A DNA stretch of 47,498 nt, from positions 1-47,498 of IMG/VR virus record IMGVR_UViG_3300005589_000047. One strand, 5' to 3'. Position numbers and translations under genes: made by a program. This document shows positions 16,729 to 24,646 of the stretch, piece after piece. Every line of letters begins with the position of its first letter. Within the stretch, counting starts at the first letter, position 1. Below the pieces are notes generated by a model. It did no database searches. It had not been told where the DNA came from and saw only the letters and a program-made list of their open reading frames with translations. This stretch comes from a virus.

Positions 16729-17805
16729 ATGCCCTTATTAATAAGAGATTATGAAACAATGGTCACTGCTGTACTTGAAAGAATTATTACAGCAGATGTT
16801 GGTATTACTAATACATCACGTGGTACCATCACCAGAGCTTTTGTTGAGTCTGTAATATCAGAAGTAGACATGGGCTATTATCAATTAAATTATGTTAATC
16901 TAGCAAATAGAATTGATACTGCTATTGGAGATGATCTAGATGCAGTCGTTGCGATCCTGAATGTTATTAGAGATAGTGCAACTACAGGTAAGACTACTGT
17001 TAAGCTATCACGTGGAGACGCGGCCTCTCAAAACTATCCAATCAATGCTGGTTCTCTTGTATCAACTAGACAAGATTCTGAGGGAAATGTAATTGAATTT
17101 GAAGTAGCAAATGATTATGTCCTAAATATTGGCGAATCAGAAATTGATGTAGAAGTATCATCTGTAGTGGCAGGTCAGGTAAATTTACCAATAGGAGCTA
17201 TTAGCGTAATTGTTACACCAATTAATGGTATAACTACCGTAACCAATGAAGCGATTGTCAGTTTGGGTTCAGATAGGCAGACCGACGATTCACTAAGAGA
17301 TGAAGCCAAAAATGCATTTGAAGCCGCAGGAAACGCGACCTATGAGGCTGTACGAAGCGCTCTTCTTGCTGTTGATGGTGTTTCGGCTGTTACAATAACC
17401 GATCTACACGCTGGCGTAGGTACAGCACAGGGATCTATTACTACTGAGCAGACACCAGCACCATCTGATGTGGTTGATGCTATTGACGCTGTAGTATTTG
17501 ATAAAGTATCACTAGGAATTGATTTTACTGTGGTATATCCAACTACGCAAGATCAAGATATCACAATGACAGTTAGTGATATTACACAAAACTCTGTAAT
17601 AGTTGATGCAGTAAATGAACATTTCCTAACATTGGCTGGTGGACAAACTCTCATAGTCAGTCAATTAGAATCAAAGATTATATTAGCATTCAATGATCCT
17701 ATATTCGATATCAGTATAACCGTACCAGCCGCAAATGTAACTCCTGGCGATGTAAATATTGTTTTAAGAGCTGGTGTAATCACCATAAATGGGGTGATTC
17801 AGTAA
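16729..17805 (+). CDS. baseplate J-like protein (Mu gp47/gpJ)
   Basis: This encodes 358 residues. The N-terminal helical part (MVTAVLERIITADVGITNTSRGTITRAFVESVISEV) and the central ANDYVLNIGESEIDVEVSSVVAGQVNLPIGAIS...ITTVTNEAIVSLGSDRQTDDSLRDEAKNAF match the Baseplate_J family closely. In these proteins the segment G.D.Q.D..LR.R. precedes the receptor-like domain. It forms baseplate wedges with the next protein. Strong binding site aaaggaggaatt. The stop overlaps the next start (TAATG). Confidence 0.85.
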   Translation: MPLLIRDYETMVTAVLERIITADVGITNTSRGTITRAFVESVISEVDMGYYQLNYVNLANRIDTAIGDDLDAVVAILNVIRDSATTGKTTVKLSRGDAASQNYPINAGSLVSTRQDSEGNVIEFEVANDYVLNIGESEIDVEVSSVVAGQVNLPIGAISVIVTPINGITTVTNEAIVSLGSDRQTDDSLRDEAKNAFEAAGNATYEAVRSALLAVDGVSAVTITDLHAGVGTAQGSITTEQTPAPSDVVDAIDAVVFDKVSLGIDFTVVYPTTQDQDITMTVSDITQNSVIVDAVNEHFLTLAGGQTLIVSQLESKIILAFNDPIFDISITVPAANVTPGDVNIVLRAGVITINGVIQ

Positions 17806-18440
17806 TGGCTAATACTAATCCAGCACAACAAATAATCGAACGAATGTCTGAGGTATTAAATGGCGGTGAAACAACTACTGCCATTATGGAGGCATTAGGT
17901 GAAGAAATAAAGCTATTTAACGATAATGTTGATTATGTTTATTCTACGCGTGGGGTACTTACCTGTGAGAGTGCTGATTTAGATAGTAAATTCGGTACAC
18001 TTACAAATATACCAAGAGAAGTTGGTGAATCTGATACTGATTATATCGAACGTATGGTCGGTACTCTAAATACTGCATCTGGTGGTACTCATGAGGCTAT
18101 TAGGATAGCGGCGGCAATTGCACTTGGTGTAGATGCATCTAGTCAATTCGCTAGAGACAGAATTATACCAATCAATTCATGGCTATATACTGGAACATTA
18201 CCAAATTCTGGTCCAGGATATGCTGTTTGTTATATTGAGTGGGATAGTACAGTATTAGGTGAATTTGATGGTGAGTCTACTAGATTAGCAATAGAAGATT
18301 CATTAACTAGAGCAAAAGCACTTGGTGTTAGATTATATGTTGTTATTGATTTTAAGATTGTGACCTATACAGATCTTGAAACATTAACATATACTGAATT
18401 AGAAAATCTAGCATACACAGAATTAGGGAGGTTGATTTAG
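17805..18440 (+). CDS. baseplate wedge protein (gpI/Mu gp48-like)
   Basis: This encodes 211 residues. It is coupled to the gpJ-like gene (TAATG) and shares the usual gpJ-gpI order. The region LTNIPREVGESDTDYIERMVGTLNTASGGTHEAIRIAAAIALG is typical of DUF2313/gpI-like and Mu gp48-like wedge proteins that connect the wedge to the fibre. The last 25 residues form three 8-residue repeats (TYTDLETL, TYTELENL, AYTELGRL), probably a coiled extension for fibre attachment. The function is from position and sequence pattern. Confidence 0.7.
   Translation: MANTNPAQQIIERMSEVLNGGETTTAIMEALGEEIKLFNDNVDYVYSTRGVLTCESADLDSKFGTLTNIPREVGESDTDYIERMVGTLNTASGGTHEAIRIAAAIALGVDASSQFARDRIIPINSWLYTGTLPNSGPGYAVCYIEWDSTVLGEFDGESTRLAIEDSLTRAKALGVRLYVVIDFKIVTYTDLETLTYTELENLAYTELGRLI
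18363..18434 (+). repeat. three 24-base (8-residue) tandem repeats at a gene end
   Basis: Codons 187-210 of the gpI-like gene encode TYTDLETL, TYTELENL and AYTELGRL. The DNA copies have diverged at wobble positions, so the repeat is kept at protein level. It ends just before the stop, next to the fibre gene, suggesting a fibre-docking tail. Confidence 0.7.
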
Positions 18441-20165
18441 ATGTCTGATATACATGTTGGTACCACCAATCGGGAGCTACAAAGACCGCAAGATCTATTA
18501 CAAACAATTAGTTCGCAAAAGATGTTCATCGACAATATTGAACTACTTGATGATATATTGGGTGATGAAAATAATTCTGGACTACCGATTGGGGCAGAGG
18601 GTAAAACATCATTAATTGAAACTATTATAGCAACATATGAACGTATTAAAAATGCACAATTCTCATCGGATTTAGTAGCTTATTATGGTAACACTAAACT
18701 TGTTGACGATGGACAGGATGAAACGCTATGGGTAGGGTCTGCTACGACAGTGTCAGCAGACACTTCTGACAAAGTATTAGGAAAACAAAGCGTTACATTC
18801 CCGACTATTATAGGTTCTGTGTCTGCTTCGCTTAATAATATATCATTAGATTTAACAAAATTAAACAATGGTGAAGATTCTCCGCTTACTGATTACATTG
18901 TGAATGAGCTGGGATTTGATGATTTCAGTGTGATTACTGTTTTGTCATTAAGGCTATCGAGTGCGACCACATTCGATTTTGCAAATCATTTAACCGCTAA
19001 TTTAACACCAACGAAAAACGGATTCCAACAACTTAATGTAGAAAAAACGAACCTTGCGGCTGTGGGATCTGGTGCTGACTTGGCAGATATACAGTCGATT
19101 AATATTTTAGTTACCGCAACGGCCGTAACAAATGTAAATGTTCAATATATCCAACTAGTAAAAAAAGATCCTACACTATCTATACCTAACCCGTTACAGC
19201 GATTTGGGGTTGTTGATTTCGACATTAATAGTGGTGATTGGTTTGTGGGCAAAGAGTTTGGTAAAATTAAACTCAAGTTATTAAACATTGACACTACGAA
19301 AACTAATGTGCTACAAAGCCTAAATACTTATAACGATTTTAAAGGGTCTATAAGTTCGACATCTCCTGGGGTTACAAGTGATACTGCTTATATTACATTA
19401 ATAAACGATGACGATAATCAAGTGTATGCAGTTATAATAAATGACACGTTAAGATTAACTGTTATAGAGAGCGCTATAACTGTACAAAAAACAATCGCAT
19501 TCCCTATATCAGATGGGGATAAGGTTATTTTATCTCTGGAAAAATCAGGACAAGACCTTGTTGCTACCGCGTACAAAAATGGCGATATAAATAATTCGGT
19601 TTCCATCAAGAATACTACAATTTTAAATGGTCTTAACTACGCCATAGGTGCGAATAGTACAATAGACGGCGTAGACATAGAATTTTCATCTATAGCAGAA
19701 ATACCATTCGTGGCTAGAGCAGGACGAGCCGATATCGCTGATAGTTTAGTGGAACAACCGTATCTAAGAGTTACAAATTCAGGAGCTCAAAGCATTCCTG
19801 ACATTACATTGACACCTTTGATACTAGATACGGCAATAGTTGATAATAGAGGTCAGCTTGATTCCTCTAGGGTTTATATAAGAGAAACCGGCAAATATCA
19901 CTTAAACGCCCACATCGGCTTTGTTGCTAATGTCACAGGGTATAGAAGAGTTGCGATAAGGTTGAACGGTACCACTATCATAGTGCTTGATACAAGACTA
20001 GCAGTAAGCGGAACCACAACGGATTGTAATGTCTCCAGAACTATCCGATTGAGTGCAGGTGATTATTTAGAGTTACTTGCGGGCCAAACTAGCGGCGCAC
20101 CTCTAAATACCGCAGTAAATGCAAATTTAAATCCTGAGTTTACAGTGGAAAGGACGGGTGGGTAA
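18441..20165 (+). CDS. receptor-binding tail fibre with C1q-like tip
   Basis: This encodes 574 residues. The start (SDIHVGTTNRELQRPQDLLQTI) is an anchor region. The middle (about 300-420) has a beta-sandwich, lectin-like pattern (TAYITLINDDDNQVYAVIINDTLRLTV, DGDKVILSLEKSG). The last ~140 residues (LRVTNSGAQSIPDITLTPLI...YIRETGKYHLNAHIGFVA...LNGTTIIVLDTRLAV...TIRLSAGDYLELLAG) read like a C1q/TNF-type jelly roll, a trimeric tip used for receptor binding. It follows the gpI-like gene. The part after about 18680 uses more GC-ending and rare codons than its neighbours, which may indicate exchange of the host-range module. Confidence 0.72.
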   Translation: MSDIHVGTTNRELQRPQDLLQTISSQKMFIDNIELLDDILGDENNSGLPIGAEGKTSLIETIIATYERIKNAQFSSDLVAYYGNTKLVDDGQDETLWVGSATTVSADTSDKVLGKQSVTFPTIIGSVSASLNNISLDLTKLNNGEDSPLTDYIVNELGFDDFSVITVLSLRLSSATTFDFANHLTANLTPTKNGFQQLNVEKTNLAAVGSGADLADIQSINILVTATAVTNVNVQYIQLVKKDPTLSIPNPLQRFGVVDFDINSGDWFVGKEFGKIKLKLLNIDTTKTNVLQSLNTYNDFKGSISSTSPGVTSDTAYITLINDDDNQVYAVIINDTLRLTVIESAITVQKTIAFPISDGDKVILSLEKSGQDLVATAYKNGDINNSVSIKNTTILNGLNYAIGANSTIDGVDIEFSSIAEIPFVARAGRADIADSLVEQPYLRVTNSGAQSIPDITLTPLILDTAIVDNRGQLDSSRVYIRETGKYHLNAHIGFVANVTGYRRVAIRLNGTTIIVLDTRLAVSGTTTDCNVSRTIRLSAGDYLELLAGQTSGAPLNTAVNANLNPEFTVERTGG

Positions 20166-20820
20166 TGTGATTAAAATCCCATATCAAAACGTAAATGTCA
20201 ATAAGTTTCACCAAGAGTTGATTAATTTGGGAATAACGCCAGATGCAGTATTGCCTATTTCAGAGTCAACATGTAAGATAAGATTCAATGATATTTTTGA
20301 ATATGAACTCAAAGACGAGGAAGGAAATATAACAGGCTGTAAGTACAAAGAACGTATAGAAGTTATAGTCGATAAAGGTCTAGAAACAGAACACACAGAA
20401 ACCAAAGATATCGACTTTGATTATGGCAAATTTATAGCCGATATACAGGTAGTTGTGGACGCGCATGATCAATTGTCAATTATCAAATCAGAACAGATTA
20501 GATTGATCAAAGATTCTTGTAATCAAGCAATATATGATGGCTTTGAGTACGAAGGACACTGGTACACATATGACTTAAAGGATCAATCAAGATTTGGATT
20601 AATTAAATCAGATATCGATGACCTACCACCAGATTCAGTTGTTGGTTGGGGAGTCAAAGACCAAGAAGAAGAAATAGTACATGATATAGAATCATTCAAA
20701 GCACTATATAGACATGCACTATATGTCCATATGAAATTAATGATTGATAGGTCCAGAGAGCTAGAAGATCAAATTAAAGCATCTAATAGTCTTGACGAAA
20801 TAAGGTCAATAGTATGGTAA
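20158..20820 (+). CDS. tail fibre assembly-like protein (DUF4376-like C-terminus)
   Basis: This encodes 220 residues from GTG 20158 or GTG 20167 (ggaaagg lies upstream of both). Residues about 100-215 resemble the DUF4376 pattern: a helix (IRLIKDSCNQAIYDGFEYEGHWYTYDLKDQ), then VGWGVKDQEEEIVHDIESFKALYRHALYVHMKLMIDRSRELEDQI. Such domains occur in fibre-assembly and fibre-associated proteins, and the gene follows the fibre gene with an 8-base overlap. Whether it acts as chaperone or structural component cannot be read from sequence. Confidence 0.6.
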   Translation: MGNVIKIPYQNVNVNKFHQELINLGITPDAVLPISESTCKIRFNDIFEYELKDEEGNITGCKYKERIEVIVDKGLETEHTETKDIDFDYGKFIADIQVVVDAHDQLSIIKSEQIRLIKDSCNQAIYDGFEYEGHWYTYDLKDQSRFGLIKSDIDDLPPDSVVGWGVKDQEEEIVHDIESFKALYRHALYVHMKLMIDRSRELEDQIKASNSLDEIRSIVW

Positions 20821-21263
20821 AATTCTATATCATAGCTTACAAAGGAGGCGATGTCGTAGGAGACATCGTCAAATCCTTTGATGGAGAATATAGCCATGTT
20901 GGCCTATTATATCCAGATATGATCCATATTGCTGATGTAAACTATAACCAAAGGTTTAAGCGTAGGCATTTCAATGCTAAATTTGGTACATATGACATCA
21001 TCCCAGTGTGGCTCGATGAACATGCGGCAAACAACTATATTAGACTTAAGTTGGGTTCATGGTATGATATAACAGGTATTGCATCATTCTTCTCTGATAA
21101 ATTTAAGCAGGATGAAAGTAAATATTACTGTTCAGAGATTTTACGTGATCTTATATTGTTTGCTGGAGACTATCCTATACTTAATGTTTATCGTGACAAA
21201 CCTATAAAACCAAGTGAATTGGTCATAGCTGTTAAAGGAGGTAATTATGATAAGCAAATTTGA
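20814..21263 (+). CDS. permuted NlpC/P60-fold hydrolase-like protein
   Basis: This encodes 149 residues. The order His first, Cys later is that of permuted papain-fold (YiiX/YebB or LRAT-like) enzymes: H28 in YSHVGLL, then C106 in KYYCSEIL. In this family the pair forms a Cys-His dyad cutting amide or ester bonds, often in cell-wall or lipid substrates. The strand FYIIAYKGGDVVGDIV at the start also fits. It could help penetrate the wall or act at lysis; the substrate is unknown. It is coupled to both neighbours by overlaps of 7 and 17 bases. Confidence 0.65.
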   Translation: MVKFYIIAYKGGDVVGDIVKSFDGEYSHVGLLYPDMIHIADVNYNQRFKRRHFNAKFGTYDIIPVWLDEHAANNYIRLKLGSWYDITGIASFFSDKFKQDESKYYCSEILRDLILFAGDYPILNVYRDKPIKPSELVIAVKGGNYDKQI

Positions 21264-22299
21264 GCTACCACGGGTAACTGGTAAGACTGATGGATTTCAG
21301 TATGATTATCCATTCTGTCCATATGTTGGATTAGCACAAAACAGAGAGATCCAGGAAGTCAATGATTCCCAAGGTGAATTCTCGGCACTCTTCATTCGTG
21401 AGATGATGATAGAACATTATGGTTCTAATGGAATGGGTGAATGCGATCTCACACAATGCGCAGAAATTGTTAAAAATATTGGTGTATGTGAAGAAGAGAT
21501 GTTACCATATTCATTAGCAGATGAACCATTTATTCCAGTGACTAACAGTATGATGGAAAATGCATCAAATTATAAAGTCAAGGATTATTTAACATTTACA
21601 AATTGGCGTGATGCATTTCAAGCAATGGCAATATATAATAGTGCACTCTATATTGGACACCTTGTTACATCTCAACATTATAATTGCAGGAATATAGGAT
21701 ATCTAGACGGACCAACTGGTGCACTTGATTTACTTGGGGCACATGCCGCTAATATCACTGGATTTGACTTGATTGCTAATGAAATGACTTATAAGAGTTC
21801 ATGGAAAGGTCAGGGCGATGAACATGGATATTTAACAATGTCGTTAGATTGGATGAAATGGAAAACAGCTGATTTTGGTATGACATGGTGGAGTGAACTG
21901 GTTATCTTTCTTGATGAGAGAAATACATCAAAGATCGTCAAATTGCAAATTGGTAACCCTGAGATCAGCATTGATGGTGAAGTAGGCATAATGGATACAC
22001 AACCAACAATCAAGAATGGACGGACGTTTGTTCCAATCAGATTCATCTCACAGGCATTAGATGCTGAGATATCATGGGATCCAGAAGAGCGGAAGGCTCA
22101 AATAATCTATGGTGAGGATGTTGTAACACTCATTGATGGGTCAGCAACAACATTTGTAAACAATAACATAGTTATGTTGGATGCACCTACATTCATTCAA
22201 GATGGTCGATTAATGGTTCCATTACGGATGTTAGCAGATACATTTGGTGCTAATACACATTGGGATTATCACAGTAGAATAATTACAATTACAAAATAA
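21247..22299 (+). CDS. papain-like fold protein (likely inactive) with copper-amine-oxidase-type stalk domain
   Basis: This encodes 350 residues. Residues about 5-215 follow the C1A papain layout: LPRV at the start, an E-V-N-D-S-Q-G-E-F-S-A-L-F segment (about 37-49) where papains have NQGSCGSCWAFS, a Gly-Val...LPYS segment (79-89), H166 in GAHAANITGFD and YKSSWKGQGDEHGYLTMS (182-199) for the usual NSWG...WGxxGY. The catalytic Cys is absent and the catalytic Asn is Ser, so it is probably not a protease. Residues about 235-350 form a stalk domain (KNGRTFVPIRFISQALDAEISWDPEERKAQI, then QDGRLMVPLRMLADTFGANTHWD), known from cell-wall proteins of Gram-positive bacteria. It is perhaps a virion cell-wall adhesin. 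Confidence 0.65.
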   Translation: MISKFELPRVTGKTDGFQYDYPFCPYVGLAQNREIQEVNDSQGEFSALFIREMMIEHYGSNGMGECDLTQCAEIVKNIGVCEEEMLPYSLADEPFIPVTNSMMENASNYKVKDYLTFTNWRDAFQAMAIYNSALYIGHLVTSQHYNCRNIGYLDGPTGALDLLGAHAANITGFDLIANEMTYKSSWKGQGDEHGYLTMSLDWMKWKTADFGMTWWSELVIFLDERNTSKIVKLQIGNPEISIDGEVGIMDTQPTIKNGRTFVPIRFISQALDAEISWDPEERKAQIIYGEDVVTLIDGSATTFVNNNIVMLDAPTFIQDGRLMVPLRMLADTFGANTHWDYHSRIITITK

Positions 22300-22308
22300 A
22301 TCACTAAT

Positions 22309-22339
22309 GACACCCAGCTAAAGTTAATCGTTGGGTGTC
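22309..22339 (+). terminator. hairpin terminator
   Basis: GACACCCA (22309-22316) pairs with TGGGTGTC (22332-22339), extendable by G-T and C-G pairs to 10 bp, followed by ttactctatta. It lies in the gap after the stalk-domain gene and before the holin-like gene, where a break between structural and lysis transcription is plausible. Confidence 0.65.
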
Positions 22340-22383
22340 TTACTCTATTATTAAAGTAAATTTATTGTTGGCAGGTGATAAAG

Positions 22384-22776
22384 TTGTATAAATTGGTGGA
22401 AATTACAAAGAGTCCGATGTTAGAACATCTGACTAATATGTCGGTTGTGGCAATGGCATCCTCACCCTCTGAAATGTTAGAATTATCAGAGCAATATGGT
22501 TTACCAGCTGTCGCATTTTGTATACTATTATATTATGTACTTAAAAGTCAAGAGAAGCGTGATTCCTTCTATAGAGATCAGACAGCTGTACATAATGAGT
22601 TCGTGCAAAGTATTACTGTACAACTCACCAAACTCGCAGAGTCGGTTGAAAAATCGACTCAAAATTGTACCGAGTGTCATGGACATATGATGCAAGTTAA
22701 GCAAGATATGGCTATAATTAAAGATCGTGATCTATATAATCATATCAATACTAAAAAGAAGGAGGATGCATCTTGA
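22384..22776 (+). CDS. holin-like protein (BhlA type)
   Basis: This encodes 130 residues from TTG 22384; AGGTGAT (22373-22379), a full match to the anti-Shine-Dalgarno tail, is placed for that codon. GTG 22375 would sit inside the site. One membrane span (about residues 45-60, GLPAVAFCILLYYVL) is followed by a long charged helical tail (KSQEKRDSFYRDQTAVHNEF...) and two Cys (NCTECHG). That is the layout of BhlA-type holins of Bacillus phages. It lies directly before the amidase, whose TTG start overlaps its stop, forming a lysis cassette. Holin function is inferred from topology and position. Confidence 0.65.
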   Translation: MYKLVEITKSPMLEHLTNMSVVAMASSPSEMLELSEQYGLPAVAFCILLYYVLKSQEKRDSFYRDQTAVHNEFVQSITVQLTKLAESVEKSTQNCTECHGHMMQVKQDMAIIKDRDLYNHINTKKKEDAS

Positions 22777-23450
22777 ATAAGATAAAGAACGGGATTATAC
22801 AGGGCGATGAGATATTTGGGATACCATTTAGGACAGACTTAATTCCTAAGAGTAATAAAACATCTAGGCCAGGTATTAAGATAACTCCATCTAGTGGTAC
22901 CGCACATAATACAGGCAATCGTAAACGTGGGGCCAATGCTAAGATGCATACCGAATATGTTGATCATACATCGCAGTATGTGTCATGGCACATCACAATC
23001 GACGATAAGGAAATCATCCAAGAACTACCATTAGATGAGATGGCATTTCATGCTGGTGATGGCAGAAATGGTCCAGGCAATAGAACATCTATTGCAGTTG
23101 AGATCTGTGAGCATGAGGGCATTGATTGGGAATTAGCCAAAGAGAATGCCGCAAAATTCTTCCACTTCTTATTTGTGGTAGGAATAATAGATTCAGTAGT
23201 GCCACATCAGAAATGGTCTGGTAAATATTGTCCACATCGTATATTAGATGAGGGGTGGGACAAATTTACAGCATTAATTAAACATATTGAAAAGACATTT
23301 GCCCCATTGGATGATATATCACCATGGGCAATTGATGGTCGTGAATATGTTATGTTGCATGGTATATCAGATGGCACTAGACCAAAGGACCTGCCAACAC
23401 GTGAGGAAATATGGTCTATGTTATATAATCATTATAATACACATAAATAA
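22773..23450 (+). CDS. endolysin, N-acetylmuramoyl-L-alanine amidase
   Basis: This encodes 225 residues from TTG 22773 (aaggaggatgcatc upstream). An Amidase_2/PGRP-type zinc enzyme cleaves the bond between muramic acid and L-alanine in peptidoglycan. Candidate zinc ligands are H45 (AHNTG), H145 (VPHQKWSG) and C153 (KYCPHRI), the last two 8 residues apart as in T7 lysozyme. W72-H73 and the SIAVEI strand also fit. The C-terminal ~50 residues (PWAIDGREYVMLHGISDGTRPKDLPTREEIWSMLYN) look like an attached cell-wall-binding or short S-layer-like part. Directly downstream of the holin-like gene. Confidence 0.9.
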   Translation: MNKIKNGIIQGDEIFGIPFRTDLIPKSNKTSRPGIKITPSSGTAHNTGNRKRGANAKMHTEYVDHTSQYVSWHITIDDKEIIQELPLDEMAFHAGDGRNGPGNRTSIAVEICEHEGIDWELAKENAAKFFHFLFVVGIIDSVVPHQKWSGKYCPHRILDEGWDKFTALIKHIEKTFAPLDDISPWAIDGREYVMLHGISDGTRPKDLPTREEIWSMLYNHYNTHK

Positions 23451-23463
23451 TAGGAGGTAAGTT

Positions 23464-23748
23464 ATGGTAGATGGAAATATAAAACATCGTGTTATATTAA
23501 GTAATGGAGTAGCAGAGGTAATAAATTTTCAATATAACATCAATGAAATAAATATTGTTCAAGATGGAACAGCTAATATTGCAGTTAAACTTGATACGGC
23601 ACCATCAGCAGTAGATGATGATGAATCACTTTTATTATCGACTGGTATTGTATCAATATCAATGCGTAAAGTTGCTGGATTTAAACAGGTGCATCTATTA
23701 TCTGATGCAACAACAACAATTATATGGGATGCACCAACAATAAGATAG
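23464..23748 (+). CDS. small beta-rich hypothetical protein
   Basis: This encodes 94 residues after a strong aggaggtaagtt. It consists of short beta-type stretches (HRVILSNGVAEVINFQYNINEI, TANIAVKLDT, GIVSISMRKVAG) with no charged core or motif. It sits between the endolysin and another structural-type gene, so it is probably a small virion protein. The pattern with the next gene suggests a paired module. No family is recognised. Confidence 0.6.
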   Translation: MVDGNIKHRVILSNGVAEVINFQYNINEINIVQDGTANIAVKLDTAPSAVDDDESLLLSTGIVSISMRKVAGFKQVHLLSDATTTIIWDAPTIR

Positions 23749-23758
23749 GAGGTATTAT

Positions 23759-24514
23759 ATGCTTCAAGCTAGCGGTTTGTCAGATTATTTTGAACAGCTT
23801 GCACAGGGTAAGGTTGCTAATAGATCAAGCATATATAAATTTGGTAGGGTTATATGCCTTGGTGCATCAATTAGAATTCCAATGTGGGATGGAAATGCAA
23901 ATTATATATTTCCTGTAACTGCTAATACAGTAACGGTAACGTCTGATGACATTGCAGATGCTCCAGCAGGAATAGGAGCAAGAAGTGTTCATATATATGG
24001 ACTTGATGAAAATTGGGAAGAAATAAATGAGATAATCACATTGGGTGCCACAAGTACAAAAACATTTATTAGAGTTTATAGGGCACACGTTGAAGAATCT
24101 GGTACGAGTGATTTTCCATATGATTCAACAAAGATAGGTAATAATAAAGGAACGATTACCATAACTCATAATGGGACCACATCACCAATTGCAGTAATTC
24201 TGCCAGGACTTGGTCAGACTCTTATGGCTATATTTACTATACCTGTAGGCTATAAAGCATTAATGTGGGCTGCTGGTACCAACAATGGTAAAAATAATGA
24301 TGCAATTGGACATTTATATAGCAGAGATAATACTATTGTAAATGCTCCATGGAGATGTCGTGGTATTCGTGACATGTATAGAAATCTAGTTAATAAAACA
24401 TGGCGTATACCTAGAGTCTACACAGAGAAGACAGATATATTATTTGCAATATCAAGTACAAATGGAGACACTGTATCTGGTACATTTGAACTAGAAATGG
24501 TTAAATTAACTTAA
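23759..24514 (+). CDS. putative virion structural protein
   Basis: This encodes 251 residues, start ATG 23759 after aggaggtattat. Beta-rich; the pattern VHIYGLDENWEEINEIITL...STKTFIRVYRAHVE, then NNKGTITITHNGTTSPIAVILPGLGQTLMAIFTIPVGYKALMW, resembles proteins annotated as structural in several tailed phages. It is the last gene of the late block, after lysis genes, an odd place for a structural gene. Its single GCTGC at 24269 is the only GCWGC I could find in the window. A decoration, fibre or appendage role is possible. Confidence 0.6.
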   Translation: MLQASGLSDYFEQLAQGKVANRSSIYKFGRVICLGASIRIPMWDGNANYIFPVTANTVTVTSDDIADAPAGIGARSVHIYGLDENWEEINEIITLGATSTKTFIRVYRAHVEESGTSDFPYDSTKIGNNKGTITITHNGTTSPIAVILPGLGQTLMAIFTIPVGYKALMWAAGTNNGKNNDAIGHLYSRDNTIVNAPWRCRGIRDMYRNLVNKTWRIPRVYTEKTDILFAISSTNGDTVSGTFELEMVKLT

Positions 24515-24547
24515 TCTATATTAATCATCTACGACTATAGACCAACA

Positions 24548-24588
24548 AAGAAAGAGCCAGCTCATAATAAACGGGCTGGCTTTCTTTC
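24548..24588. terminator. two-way terminator between convergent blocks
   Basis: GCCAGC (24556-24561) pairs with GCTGGC (24575-24580); the flanks extend the stem as AAAGAAA and TTTCTTT with a small bulge, giving T-runs on both strands after the stem. It lies between the last + strand gene and the last - strand gene, so it can stop transcription in both directions. Confidence 0.85.
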
Positions 24589-24646
24589 TATTTAAATCGA
24601 CTTTCATTGATGTGTGCCGATGTTGATAAAGCAACCAAGGTCGAAC

